Source of the DNA: JBEBVQ01 sp964527735
GTDB taxonomy: Bacteria; Bacteroidota; Bacteroidia; Chitinophagales; Chitinophagaceae
Direction: 5' to 3'
Length of the DNA: 64,000 nucleotides
Assembly (NCBI GenBank): GCA_964527735.1
Contig: CAZGPG010000020.1
Span: 9,180 to 73,179 of the forward strand
Shown here: in pieces, positions 37,384 through 47,800 of the stretch
Layout: each line of letters begins with the position of its first letter
Position numbering within the stretch: the first letter of the stretch is position 1
The notes under the pieces: generated by a model
Databases searched by the model: none
The model's input: only the letters and a program-made list of their open reading frames with translations
Told to the model about the DNA's origin: nothing
Translations under genes and position numbers: made by a program

Positions 37384-38644
37384 GCGCTTTTTCTGTTGTC
37401 TGCTCTTTTTGTCGCCCTGCCATGCTGTGGTAGCCCAAAACTCCAACAAAGAGAATATACCCTATACCCGTTTCGGGATCGGCGATCTCCAGACCGGGAC
37501 CAATGTGATGACACGGGGCATGGGGTATCAGACCGCTGCCTTCGTCAGTCCCGTGGCCGTCAACTCAGAAAATCCGGCTTCTTACGCCAGTCTCCGGCTC
37601 ACCACATACGAGATCGGGCTGTCGGGCTCTTCACGCACACTGAGGAGCGGAGGTGAAGAATATACCACCGGGACGGCTTCTCTCTCCTACCTGAATATAG
37701 GCATACCGGTAGGGAAACATGCGGGCATCAACCTGGGGCTGAAGCCGCAGTCGCGCGTATATTACCGTATCGAACAGGACTCCGTGATACCGGATCTCGG
37801 CGGCACAAATTCCTATGTATACTCCGGAGACGGCGGCCTGAACTACGCATTCATCGGCGCGGCAGGCACTTACGGCGGTTTCAGCGTTGGCGTGAACTTC
37901 GGATACCTGTTCGGCACCACACGCTATTCCAGCGTATTGCAGCAAACCGGAACGGATGAGGTATTGAGCTCCGAATTTTCCCGGTACGACAAGACGGGCG
38001 GACTGTACTGGAGCAGTGGCGCGCTCTACGAAACACCGCTCAGTGAAAAGCTGAAGCTGCGACTGGGCGCCACCTTCACGCTGAACCAGGAATTGAACAT
38101 CACGCGCGACGACTACCGGATCAATTTCCGCACGCTCGGCGGCGTGATAGACAGGGATACAAGCTATAACAACATCGATAATAAAGGCACCGTAGTAATG
38201 CCGGCTTCATACGGATTCGGGGTGCAGCTGCTCGGCAATGAAGTATGGAGCGCCGGCGCAGATTTTTCGCTTACCCAGTGGAACCAATACCGGTCATTTA
38301 ATCTCACCGATTCCGTCAATGACAGGGCCATGCGTATCAGCGTAGGAGGCGCCTTTACCCCTAACCCCACGAGCCTGCGGCAATACTTCCAGCGCGTTAC
38401 GTACAGGGCCGGCTTCTATTATGGCACCGATTATGTACGTCTGCGCCAGACAGACATTAATTATTATGCGGTAACTATAGGCGCCAGTCTGCCGTTCAGG
38501 AGGACTACAGACCGTATCCATACCGCCTTCGAGATAGGCCGGCGGGGCACTGAGGCCAATGGCCTGATACGCGAAAACTTCTACCGGCTCACAGTCGGGC
38601 TTTCATTGAATGACCGGTGGTTTGTCAAGCGGAAGTATGATTAA
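37364..38644 (+). CDS. Outer-membrane beta-barrel protein (FadL-like size)
   Basis: A 426-residue protein with a signal peptide (cleaved near VVAQ) and a beta-barrel pattern throughout: amphipathic strands and many aromatic girdle residues. It resembles the uncharacterised outer-membrane proteins found beside coaX and lptC in Bacteroidota, an observation from general knowledge. The role may be transport of hydrophobic compounds or LPS-related. Translation overlaps coaX by 20 bases. Confidence 0.8.
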   Translation: MSLKYAKRFFCCLLFLSPCHAVVAQNSNKENIPYTRFGIGDLQTGTNVMTRGMGYQTAAFVSPVAVNSENPASYASLRLTTYEIGLSGSSRTLRSGGEEYTTGTASLSYLNIGIPVGKHAGINLGLKPQSRVYYRIEQDSVIPDLGGTNSYVYSGDGGLNYAFIGAAGTYGGFSVGVNFGYLFGTTRYSSVLQQTGTDEVLSSEFSRYDKTGGLYWSSGALYETPLSEKLKLRLGATFTLNQELNITRDDYRINFRTLGGVIDRDTSYNNIDNKGTVVMPASYGFGVQLLGNEVWSAGADFSLTQWNQYRSFNLTDSVNDRAMRISVGGAFTPNPTSLRQYFQRVTYRAGFYYGTDYVRLRQTDINYYAVTIGASLPFRRTTDRIHTAFEIGRRGTEANGLIRENFYRLTVGLSLNDRWFVKRKYD

Positions 38645-38662
38645 ATAATTTGAAAATTTGGG

Positions 38663-38745
38663 AATTTGAAAATTTGAAAATGCCCGTATTATGTAACCAT
38701 ATCTTCCTTCATTTTCAAATTGGCACATTTTCAAATTCTCAAATT
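38663..38745. repeat. AATTTGAAAA palindromic interspersed repeat, copy 2
   Basis: Same layout as 29391-29480: AATTTGAAAATTTGAAAATG (38663-38682) against 38726-38745 with one mismatch in 20, plus an inner CATTTTCAAATT arm (38710-38721). An extra AATTTGAAAATTTGGG stretch precedes it (38647-38662). It ends 16 bases before the lptC ATG. Confidence 0.85.
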
Positions 38746-38761
38746 AAACAATGGTTCTCAT

Positions 38762-39313
38762 ATGCGCTCCCGGATCTGGCTTATCTGCATTGCACTGATC
38801 ATTACCTCATGCCGGAATGAAATGGAAGACATTCATGCGCTGGTGACCAAGACCGTTATGCAGGAAGACGTGGCCCATGATGTTACGATCCTTTATAGCG
38901 AAGACGGACAGGTAAAAGCCCGGTTGTACTCTATTGAGTTTATCCGCAATGAAATGTCGCGGCCGCCATATACGGATATGAAAAAGGGCCTGAAAGTGGA
39001 GTTTTTTAACGACAGCATGCTGATCGAAAGCACCCTGACCGCCCGCTACGCCCGCTACTATGAGCAGCAGGGCAATGTGCTGATCCGCGACAGCGTGGTA
39101 GTGATCAATAAAAAAGGCGACATGCTCAAAACGGAAGAGCTGATCTGGAACCAGGACATCCAGAAATTCTATACCGAAAAGCCTGTGGCCATCACCACCG
39201 CCACGCAAACAATGTGGGGAGACGGTCTGGAAGCCAACCAGGACTTTAGCTGGTACCAGATCCGGAACCTGCGGGGGGTGATGATGGTGGAGAAAGAGAA
39301 GATACCGGACTGA
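38762..39313 (+). CDS. lptC: LPS export system periplasmic protein LptC
   Basis: Bitopic or lipoprotein component of the LptBFGCADE bridge that carries LPS to the outer membrane. ATG 38762 gives 183 residues; the leader ends in the lipobox IITSC, so it may be lipid-anchored, as in many Bacteroidota. The beta-jellyroll shows the family pattern: Y-S-E-x-G-x-V-K-A-R-L, YARYYEQQGNVLIRDSVVV, LKTEELIWN and the closing G-D-G-L-E-A-N-Q-D-F. The lpt ABC genes are not nearby. Confidence 0.93.
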   Translation: MRSRIWLICIALIITSCRNEMEDIHALVTKTVMQEDVAHDVTILYSEDGQVKARLYSIEFIRNEMSRPPYTDMKKGLKVEFFNDSMLIESTLTARYARYYEQQGNVLIRDSVVVINKKGDMLKTEELIWNQDIQKFYTEKPVAITTATQTMWGDGLEANQDFSWYQIRNLRGVMMVEKEKIPD

Positions 39314-39325
39314 TATTACCTGTAC

Positions 39326-39964
39326 TTAAGACACCAGCCCCATCTGAAGCGCTTTGCGGATTAATGCTGCCGTGTTTTTAACATCCATTTTCACCAACAG
39401 CTTGGTGCGGTAATTTTTGGCAGTGTACAAGCCCAGGAATAGTTTGGCGGAGATCTCTTTATCCGTATAACCCTCCACAATCAGGGAAAGCACTTCCTTT
39501 TCTTTGTCTGTAAGCCTGATTTTCGCGTCTGCAATCCGGTCAACGCGGGATGTGAGCAGGTCCAGTTTTTCTTTCAGCGATGGCTCTATATATTCCTTAC
39601 CCGAATAAACGGCTTCAATCGCGGCTGCCAGTGTTTCCTTTTCCGTGGTCTTCAGCAGGTATCCCAGCACGCCCTGGCGGAGCATGGCGGAAAGATAAGC
39701 GGGGCTGTCAAAATTAGTAAGCGTCATCATTTTGACGTCCGGGTATTTCTTCCTGATGATATGAGCCAGCTCTTCACCGTTCTGATCCGGCATCTGGATA
39801 TCCAGGATCAGGATATCAGGTAATTGTTCTTCCAGTCCGGCAAGCAATTCAGCGCCGTTGCGATAAGTATCCAAAATTTCCAGGTGGGGGAAATCCTGCA
39901 ACATGTTCCTCAAACCGACTATGACCATCGGGTGATCGTCTGCTATGGATATGGTTATACTCAT
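39326..39964 (-). CDS. NarL/LuxR-family response regulator
   Basis: A 212-residue DNA-binding regulator. Receiver domain (about 1-120) with ADDHPMV, phosphoacceptor Asp in LILDIQMPD and Lys in YLLKT, and LuxR-type HTH (about 145-208) with LTDKEKEVLSLI and YTAKNYRTKLLVKM. The ATG directly follows the stop codon of the kinase gene, so the pair is one operon. It is the intact counterpart of the broken regulator at 21193-21835. Confidence 0.94.
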   Translation of the reverse strand: MSITISIADDHPMVIVGLRNMLQDFPHLEILDTYRNGAELLAGLEEQLPDILILDIQMPDQNGEELAHIIRKKYPDVKMMTLTNFDSPAYLSAMLRQGVLGYLLKTTEKETLAAAIEAVYSGKEYIEPSLKEKLDLLTSRVDRIADAKIRLTDKEKEVLSLIVEGYTDKEISAKLFLGLYTAKNYRTKLLVKMDVKNTAALIRKALQMGLVS

Positions 39965-41887
39965 CTACGAATCCTCTAATTTAAGCTTTTCCAGGTCAAA
40001 TTCAATAAAAACGACCGTGCTTTCTCCTTCTATGGAATTAATGGACATGTAGCCTTTCAGCGCCTGCACCCTGTGCGTAAGGTTCATCAGACCGATGCCG
40101 GACCGGACTTTGCCCGTATCAAATCCCACACCATTGTCTTCTACCGTAAGGCTGAGCAGGTTGCCGATACGCATCACCTGTACATAGGCAACGGTGGCGT
40201 TGGCATGTTTGATCATATTCTGGATCAGTTCCTGCGCCATCCGGTATATAATCAGTTTCACCGGCTTGCCCAGACCAGCCGTTTCGCCATGAAAATCCAG
40301 TTCAAGACGGAGCGCGGCATTTTTATTAATAGCCGAGCAATAAAGCGTCAGCGCTTCTTCAAGCGTATGTTTCTCCAGGATATCCGGCAGCAGGTTATGG
40401 GAAGTACGACGCACTTCGAGGGCCGTTTCGTCGATCATCTCCATGAGCTCCCGGAATTCCGCCGGGCTCTGGTATTCTTTCATCCTGCTTGCCTGCATTT
40501 TGACGGCCCCGAGCATGCCGCCAATACCATCATGTAATTCCCGCGCAATACGTCCGCGCTCCTTCTCCTCGCCTTTCATGACACTTTTCAATTTGCCGAT
40601 CTCCTGCTTCTGGCGCAACAGTTTTCTCTGTTGCCGGCTATACCAGTAAAACAGCAAGAGAACGGCGGCAATGCCGGCAATAAGCAGGTTCTTTCGTTCC
40701 GACTGCTGCTGCGCCCGGGCAATCAGCCTGTCCTTTTCTGCGGTACGGTATTTTACTTCAAGCTGATGAATATCTTTGGCGACCCGGTGGTTCGTTACGC
40801 TATCCTTTAATCTGGTAAACAAAGACAAATGAGCAAATGCCTTTGCGTAATCATGCCGTGCCGCGTACAGATCGGAAAGGCTGCTGTGTATTTCTGCTAC
40901 CTGGTCTTTTATAGCCAGTTCCCGTGAGGTTTTCAGCGCCTCACGAAAATGGGATTCTGCTTTTTCATAGTTTTTCAGCTTTAAGTAAATATGTCCCATC
41001 AGGTATTGATTCGCGTTCTGCTGGAACACATCCGGATCGCCATCCGGCCTGAGGCGATAGGCATTCCTGACATAAAACAATGCCTGCTGTGCCTCTCCCT
41101 CCACCATAGCCAGATCGCCAAACTTTACAAGGGCACGAAATTGCAGCAGTGTATCATTCTGATCCTGCCCCAGCTCATAAGCCTTTTGGAGATATGCACG
41201 GGACTGCCCCGGATCATTCATCCTGTTATACCGGAGTGCAATATTTATCAGTGTAAGACCTAAATCCCGGTAATTTTTTGTGGCGCGTGCAATAGAATCA
41301 GAAAGATACAGATAATGAAGGGAAAGACTGTCGTCTGTAATCAGCGATGAAATATTTGAATACACACTTGCCAGGCTCAGCGTGGATTCCGGAAACTGTT
41401 CGATGGTTCGTATCGCCAGGTGAAAAAATTGAGACGCTTTAAGATTTTCACCTAATGACTTGTAGATAACCCCCATGTGATTGTACGAAAAAGCCAGCAG
41501 GCGGCGCCCTGCATCCGACTGGCGCAGATAGAATATCGCTTCTCCACAAGCCTGCAACGCTTCCTCATACGATCCAAGGGTTTTATGGATGCTGCTGATC
41601 TTCAGAAGCGCTACAGCCATGCCATAATGAAACTTTATGCTGCTGCTTTGAGCCAGCAGATTTTCGAAAATGAGGAGCGCACTGTCCGGATTTTTTAAGG
41701 CCAGTTCATTATAACCATTGAGCTGGTTAAGGATATAAGCCGTATCGGGTAGCGGGGCATATAGTTTCCCTTCCGTTTCAACCGTTACTTTTACCTGGGC
41801 GGATACGCGCCCCCTTTCGCCAATGAAGGGCAGCGTTAAAACAATTATACCCAGAAGAGCATACCTCCTGATTTTCCGATTATTCAT
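39965..41887 (-). CDS. TPR-containing HisKA_3 sensor histidine kinase
   Basis: Membrane sensor kinase of 640 residues from ATG 41887 (a TTG at 41902 is less likely). Signal peptide (to about VSAQ), periplasmic TPR-like helices (about 35-380), one membrane helix near 402-418, coiled coil, HisKA_3 with the phospho-histidine in IARELHDGIG, and HATPase with VEDNGVGFD and GIGLMNL. It is close in architecture to the kinase at 21842-23815 and is likewise divergent from a propeller gene. Confidence 0.93.
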   Translation of the reverse strand: MNNRKIRRYALLGIIVLTLPFIGERGRVSAQVKVTVETEGKLYAPLPDTAYILNQLNGYNELALKNPDSALLIFENLLAQSSSIKFHYGMAVALLKISSIHKTLGSYEEALQACGEAIFYLRQSDAGRRLLAFSYNHMGVIYKSLGENLKASQFFHLAIRTIEQFPESTLSLASVYSNISSLITDDSLSLHYLYLSDSIARATKNYRDLGLTLINIALRYNRMNDPGQSRAYLQKAYELGQDQNDTLLQFRALVKFGDLAMVEGEAQQALFYVRNAYRLRPDGDPDVFQQNANQYLMGHIYLKLKNYEKAESHFREALKTSRELAIKDQVAEIHSSLSDLYAARHDYAKAFAHLSLFTRLKDSVTNHRVAKDIHQLEVKYRTAEKDRLIARAQQQSERKNLLIAGIAAVLLLFYWYSRQQRKLLRQKQEIGKLKSVMKGEEKERGRIARELHDGIGGMLGAVKMQASRMKEYQSPAEFRELMEMIDETALEVRRTSHNLLPDILEKHTLEEALTLYCSAINKNAALRLELDFHGETAGLGKPVKLIIYRMAQELIQNMIKHANATVAYVQVMRIGNLLSLTVEDNGVGFDTGKVRSGIGLMNLTHRVQALKGYMSINSIEGESTVVFIEFDLEKLKLEDS

Positions 41888-42138
41888 TGAGGCTGGCAGC
41901 AATTAAAAATGCACTCTAAATATAAAGATATGGATCGAATTCACCGCGATGAAAATTCCGGACACTTGCCCAAAAACATCCACAGGCACCATTTTTTTAA
42001 ATTCTTGTATACTTGACATAAACCATTATTAAAAATCAGCAAATAATGAATTGCAAATATAATTATGACGTTTAAGTGTGCGGTTGTAATTTTTTCTTTT
42101 CGTCATTTTTGCCTTAAACCCACTAAAATTTTTATGGT
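41888..42138. promoter_or_regulatory. Divergent promoter region between kinase and propeller gene
   Basis: On the minus strand TATATTTG (42054-42061) matches the -7 consensus and would serve the kinase operon. On the plus strand TTG (42084-42086), 17 bases, then CATTTTTG (42104-42111; one mismatch to TAnnTTTG) would serve the gene at 42139. The two promoters are about 45 bases apart, so one bound regulator could affect both. Confidence 0.5.
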
Positions 42139-44727
42139 ATGAATATTTTTATGAAAAAAATCATCAGTTTATGCGGCCTTCTTTTTCTTTTCTCGGTAAA
42201 CGCGATAGCCCAAAGCGCAACGCTGGAATGGGTTAAAGGCGTAACCGCTGTAGATCTGACTGACCAGCAACATGTCAGGTCAATAGATGTGGACAGCCAG
42301 GGGAATGTTTATGCAGTAGGGACCTTTAAAGAAAAAGTATCCTTCGACCGGGGACTTGCAGGCCCGCTGGTACTGACATCTGCCGGGACATCGTTTGAAC
42401 TTTTTTATGCCAAATTCAACGCTTCGGGCGATTGCGTCTGGGCAAAAAAAATCACTAATACTTCGGCCAGCGATCTTACTTCCGTGAAGCTGGACGGCAA
42501 GGGAAATATGTATTTTACCGGAACCTTCAGCGGCACTATTACAGTAAACATCGGCGGCGCCAACCAGTCTTATGCATCAAACGGAAGCGCTGTGGACATT
42601 ATGGTTGCCAAGCTCGATACAGCGGGAAATTTCGCCTGGGTCGAGACTTTCGGAAGTGCCGCGGCGGATATTGCCGGAGCGCTCGCTCTGGATGAAGACG
42701 ACAATGTTTATGTGACAGGTAATTTTAAGGGAAATGTAAACTTTGGCACACATGGCAGTTTTACCAAGGTAGGCGTAGCTATGTTTTACGTTTTGAAGTT
42801 CAATAATTCCGGGGACATGCAATGGGCGGCTGTTGCCAACGGAAGTAATACCTCTGCTACTGTAGGCAGCACTGTTACCGGGCTGGGGCTGGCTTCGGAC
42901 AGGAACGGGCATATATATATAACGGGCGTTTACGGGCACAATGTCACCTTCCAGTTGGGGGGTGTTACCACAGCCAACATCCTGACTTCTGTCCAGAAGA
43001 CAAATATTTTTGTAATGAAACTGACCACAGCCGGAGCGCTGGTTTGGGCTAAAGCCTTTGAATCCAACAGAGGCGCCCAGGGCAACGGGATAACTGTGGA
43101 TCCCCAAGGCAATGTATATTCTGTAGGTATTTTTAAAGGTACAGTAGATTTTGATCCGGATCCCTCCGGTAAGCATGAACTGGTTGGCGCAGGCAGCACC
43201 CCTACATCCGCCGGCTCGAATGACGCATACATCTCCAAGTTGGATGCAAACGGGCATTTTGTTTGGGCGGCCCGGTTGGGCAACACCACTCATGATGATG
43301 CAGTGTCGGTCTCATTGGATGCACAAAACAATATCTATACAACCGGATATTTTTCAAAGGAGGTAGATTTTGATCCGGGCACAGGCACCCATAATATTAC
43401 TCCTTACGGCGGCACGAATTACTGTGTGTACATCTGGAAACTGGATCCGGATGGTAAATTTCTATGGGTAACGCAAATGGGCAGTAAAACGTCAACATCA
43501 ACTTTGGCTTATTCAATAGCGGTGGATAAAGATTATAATATTCATACAGCAGGAAAATTCTCAGGCGAAGCGGAGTTCTCCCTCAATCCCACTGTGTCAT
43601 CGGTAACCCTGGCTACTACTGCTTACAACGGCGCCGGCTTTATCCAGAAAATAAGCCAGAATATCTGTACCCCGACAGGCTCTACAATGAGCTTAACCGA
43701 CTGCGACAGCATCACGGTGAATGGTCAGAAATACACCAGTAGCGGCAGCTATTACCAGACTTATGTGAACAGTGCAGGCTGCGACAGTGTGCTCACCCTG
43801 AACCTGGATATCAGCCATGCAGTGATGGGAAGCAATATTACCAACACAGCGTGTGACAGCTTTGTCTTTAATGGAGTTACGTATAATACCTCCGGGACGT
43901 ACACGCAGGTACTCCAAACGGTTGCCGGATGCGACAGCACCGTAACGCTGGACCTGACGATCAACCAAAGCGCTCATACGCAGCTTACGGAACGTGTCTG
44001 CGACAGCTACACCCTGGATACGGCTACTTATACCAAGAGCGGGGTGTACACCCACATGTTCCAGACTGCAGCAAGCTGCGACAGCCTCGTAACACTGGAC
44101 CTGACCATACTGAATACTGCGGACACCATAAGCGAAACCGCCTGCAAACGCTATATCGCCGGCGCGGATACTTTTACACAATCTGGTATATACACGCAGG
44201 CATTCACAAATACGGATGGCTGCGACAGCCTGGTAACGATTGACCTGACTATTGACCAGGTGGATGTATCTGTTACCAGGTCGGGGCTTATCCTGACTGC
44301 TGACCTGTCCGGAGCTGTTTATCAGTGGCTTGATTGTGACAATGGCTATAGCATTATACCCAATGCCGTTCAGCAGATTTTTGCCCCGGAAGCGGATGGA
44401 AATTATGCGGTGGCGGTCAGTTCCGGCAATTGCACTGATACATCGGCATGTTATGTTGTGACAGGCATTGTAGGGGTCGGGCATACCGCGCAGGAAGACA
44501 TCAAGGTGTTCCCCAATCCTGCATCCAGTACCTTGTATGTGACTATACCTCCCCAGATCTCACAGGCGAATTTCAGGCTGCTGTCGCTTATCGGAGAAAC
44601 GCTGTTAAGCGGAAAAGTTACAAGCACCCATTTCACGCTTGATATCAGTAATTTTGCAACCGGTGTATATCTGCTCGAGGTAAATGTTGGTGAGAAAATT
44701 TCCCGTATAAGAATAGTAAAAGATTAG
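42139..44727 (+). CDS. SBBP-type seven-repeat propeller protein with CDS modules, T9SS cargo
   Basis: Secreted protein of 862 residues with a signal peptide (near AIAQ). Seven repeats (about 50-500) with [GN]-N-[VI]-Y-x-x-G-x-F cores suggest a seven-bladed propeller. Four modules of about 45 residues follow (about 510-700), each built round G-x-Y-x-Q-x-F-x-x-x-x-G-C-D-S-[LVT]. The C-terminus has VFPNPASSTLYV, a type A T9SS sorting signal. It lies head-to-head with the second TPR kinase operon. Confidence 0.87.
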   Translation: MNIFMKKIISLCGLLFLFSVNAIAQSATLEWVKGVTAVDLTDQQHVRSIDVDSQGNVYAVGTFKEKVSFDRGLAGPLVLTSAGTSFELFYAKFNASGDCVWAKKITNTSASDLTSVKLDGKGNMYFTGTFSGTITVNIGGANQSYASNGSAVDIMVAKLDTAGNFAWVETFGSAAADIAGALALDEDDNVYVTGNFKGNVNFGTHGSFTKVGVAMFYVLKFNNSGDMQWAAVANGSNTSATVGSTVTGLGLASDRNGHIYITGVYGHNVTFQLGGVTTANILTSVQKTNIFVMKLTTAGALVWAKAFESNRGAQGNGITVDPQGNVYSVGIFKGTVDFDPDPSGKHELVGAGSTPTSAGSNDAYISKLDANGHFVWAARLGNTTHDDAVSVSLDAQNNIYTTGYFSKEVDFDPGTGTHNITPYGGTNYCVYIWKLDPDGKFLWVTQMGSKTSTSTLAYSIAVDKDYNIHTAGKFSGEAEFSLNPTVSSVTLATTAYNGAGFIQKISQNICTPTGSTMSLTDCDSITVNGQKYTSSGSYYQTYVNSAGCDSVLTLNLDISHAVMGSNITNTACDSFVFNGVTYNTSGTYTQVLQTVAGCDSTVTLDLTINQSAHTQLTERVCDSYTLDTATYTKSGVYTHMFQTAASCDSLVTLDLTILNTADTISETACKRYIAGADTFTQSGIYTQAFTNTDGCDSLVTIDLTIDQVDVSVTRSGLILTADLSGAVYQWLDCDNGYSIIPNAVQQIFAPEADGNYAVAVSSGNCTDTSACYVVTGIVGVGHTAQEDIKVFPNPASSTLYVTIPPQISQANFRLLSLIGETLLSGKVTSTHFTLDISNFATGVYLLEVNVGEKISRIRIVKD

Positions 44728-44744
44728 TCAGCATTATTTTATTA

Positions 44745-44781
44745 CCCGGCAGTAAGCAGAAGCTTTCTGTTTGCTGCCGGG
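44745..44781 (+). terminator. Terminator after the propeller gene
   Basis: Stem CCCGGCAG / CTGCCGGG (44745-44752 with 44774-44781) with an inner AGCAGAA/TTCTGTT pairing, followed by ATTTTTCATTTTTG. Confidence 0.75.
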
Positions 44782-44810
44782 ATTTTTCATTTTTGAATAA
44801 TGTAATCTGA

Positions 44811-47800
44811 ATGTCCGTGCTACGCAATAAATCTTTATTAAGTAAAACATTACTGGCTGCATTTTTATATGCGGCTCCGGATGCATTCGCTCATGGTGAG
44901 ACCGGATCGGTGCAGGGACAATCTGGCGCCCGGTTTGAGTTTATCGAGAATAAAGGCCAATGGGTAAAGGATATCCGATATAAAACCACAATTCCCGACG
45001 GAGCCATGTTCCTCACAGACCAAGGTTTTGTTTATCATTATGTAAGCGGGGAGGATTTGAACCGCTTCCACCATGAAAGAGGAGCGGATCCTGAAGCAGA
45101 GCTGATCCGGCATCATGCCTACCGGGTTGATTTTGTACATGCAGCAAAAACGGTACGCTATCAGCCAGCAGAAAAGCGCCCGCATTATCATAACTATATT
45201 ACCGGCAATGAACCTGCGACATGGAAAGGGCAAGTAGGTATTTATGCAGCAGTGCTACAGCAGGGCGTGTACGATGGGATCGATGTATCCGTTTATAGTA
45301 ATAACAATGCACTGAAGTACGATTTTATCATAGCGCCTCACGCAGATCCCGGTCAGATATTACTCTCTTTCGAGGGCGTGGCGCCGCAGATTACAGCAGA
45401 AGGACATCTGGAATTGAACACTTCGGTCAATAAAGTAATTGAAGAAGCTCCATACGCTTACCAGGAAATAGACGGCATTGAAGTGCCGGTGACCTGCCGG
45501 TACCTGCTGAAAGGCAACCGGCTTTCGTTCGAATTACCCGAAGGGTATGATAAAAACTATCCGCTGGTCATCGATCCTTCCGTGATCTTCGCCACATTCA
45601 GCGGAAGCACGGGTGACGATCATTTTGCCTACGGTACGGCTTATGACAACAGCGGGAATCTTTATACGGCAGTACAGACCCGGTCGGTAGGGTGGCCGGT
45701 AACCACAGGCGCCTATCAGTTAACATACAGGGGCGGCTTCGACCTGGGCATCAACAAGTTTGACGCCACAGGGGCAAACCTGCTGTACAGTACGTATTAC
45801 GGTGGAACGGGAGAGGAGCAACCACATACTATTATAGTGAACGATCAGGAAGAAGCTGTAGTCGTAGGCACTACCTACTCTACCAACCTGCCTACTCATT
45901 CCAATGCCTACGACCGTACGCTGGGCGGCACGAAGGATATATTTGTGGCTCATTTCAACAGCACAGGCACTGCACTGATCGGCGCTACATATGTAGGCGG
46001 GAGCGCAGGAGAAAATATTTACACTACCACTGGCAGCACGACCGGAACCTTCAATACGGCTGCATCATTCATGAGTCCTTGCGATGTGGTGCTGGGCGAT
46101 AACGGCGAGATATGGGTGGTAAGCAGCACGGAATCAAATGATTTCCCGGTAACAGCAGGCGCACCCCAGACCACTTACAGAGGGGGGCTGGCCGATGCCG
46201 TACTCTTTCGTTTATCCCCCGATTGTTCCGCTTTGCAATACAGCACATTCCTGGGCGGAAGCTTAAAGGACGTGGGCTACAGCATCACCCGGAACAATAA
46301 AAAGCAGATTGTACTCTGCGGGGCAACCGCCAGCCCTAACTTCCCTGCTTCTTTCGGTGCCTACCGCACCGGCTTAAGCGGGACAGTGGACGGGTTTGTT
46401 ACGATCATCAACCCGCAGACGGGCGCCATCATGCATTCCACTTACCTGGGCACGGATTCTGCCGACCAGGCTTACAAGGTGAGCGTGGACCCGCTGGATC
46501 ATGTATATGTGCTCGGGCGCACGATGGGCAATTACCCGGTTTCTGCAGGCGTGTACGCCATGCCGGGCAGCGACCTGTTCCTGGATAAATTATCGCCCCA
46601 GCTGAATACTTCTCTATACAGTACACGCATCGGGAACCTGCAGACGGCGTTTTCCCGCGCTATTCCTACTGCTTTCATGGTGGATCATTGCGGCAATGTC
46701 TTCTTGGGACTGGATAAGTATAATATCAACAGTGCAGGCTATCCGCTTACCCCGAATGCCTTTCAGGCTTCGGCAACCAGGATCTGGTTTGGCGTGCTCG
46801 AAGCCAATTTTTCCAGCCTGCTTTTCGGAACGTTTTACGGTCCCGTAACCAGTATAAGCACCGTGAATGATGTGCATTTCCATGAAGCCATACACCGTTT
46901 TGACCCCAGGGGGATCGCCTATCATTCCGTCTGTACCATCCTGAATAGCTTCCCCACTACCCCCGGAAGCTTTGGAACTACCAAGACCAATAGTACAGGG
47001 AGGCAGGATGTGCTCAGCTTCAAGTTTGACCTGACGGAATACGTAAAGACCGACACCCTGCATTCCGCTATGGATACGTTTGCCTGCACCGGCGGAAAGC
47101 TCATGCTTGAGGCGGTATCTCCGGGGATAAATTATATCTGGAACACCGGCGCAACAACGCGTACGCTGCAGGTGGATACTTCGGGTATTTATACGATTCA
47201 ATACCAGCAGACAGATGAGCTGTGCCGCATTTCCATCGATTCGTTCAGGGTTTCATTCTCCGGTATTCCGGAGGTGGATCTGGAGGTGGACAGTGCGGGC
47301 TGTACCAATACGAATGACGGCCAGGCAAGGATCACACCGGTTGGTGGCGGCAGCGATCTGATTTATACCTGGTTCCGGGAGGATGACGGCACGCTGCTAC
47401 AGAGAGATTCGGGCAGTACGGGTGCGCTATTGGGCGGACTAAGCCCGGGCCGTTACCGTGCAGCGCTGCAAACGATTGCCGGCTGCGATACCGTACTTTA
47501 TTTTACCATTAGCGGAAAGGAAGTGCCGGAAGCGGCATTCGACATCCCGGCTCCCATCCGGTGCGTGGGAGACAGTTATCATTTTACAAACCGCTCGACA
47601 GGCGCTTTTGATACCTGGCAATGGTTGTTTGGAGCGGGCGATGCCGGATCCGGGTCTTACCATGCCACATACGCTTATGCCGCTCCGGGTCTTTATCCTG
47701 TTACACTTATTATCCGTAATGCGCATTGCGCAGATACGGCTGTCCATTATGCGGATGTACGGAATTTTTCGCTTGAGCTGAGGGCAAACGCCGACCGCGT

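Noticed and set aside
43693..44484. Open frame antisense to the propeller gene at 42139
   Set aside because: It is the complement of the four cysteine modules and has no recognisable features.
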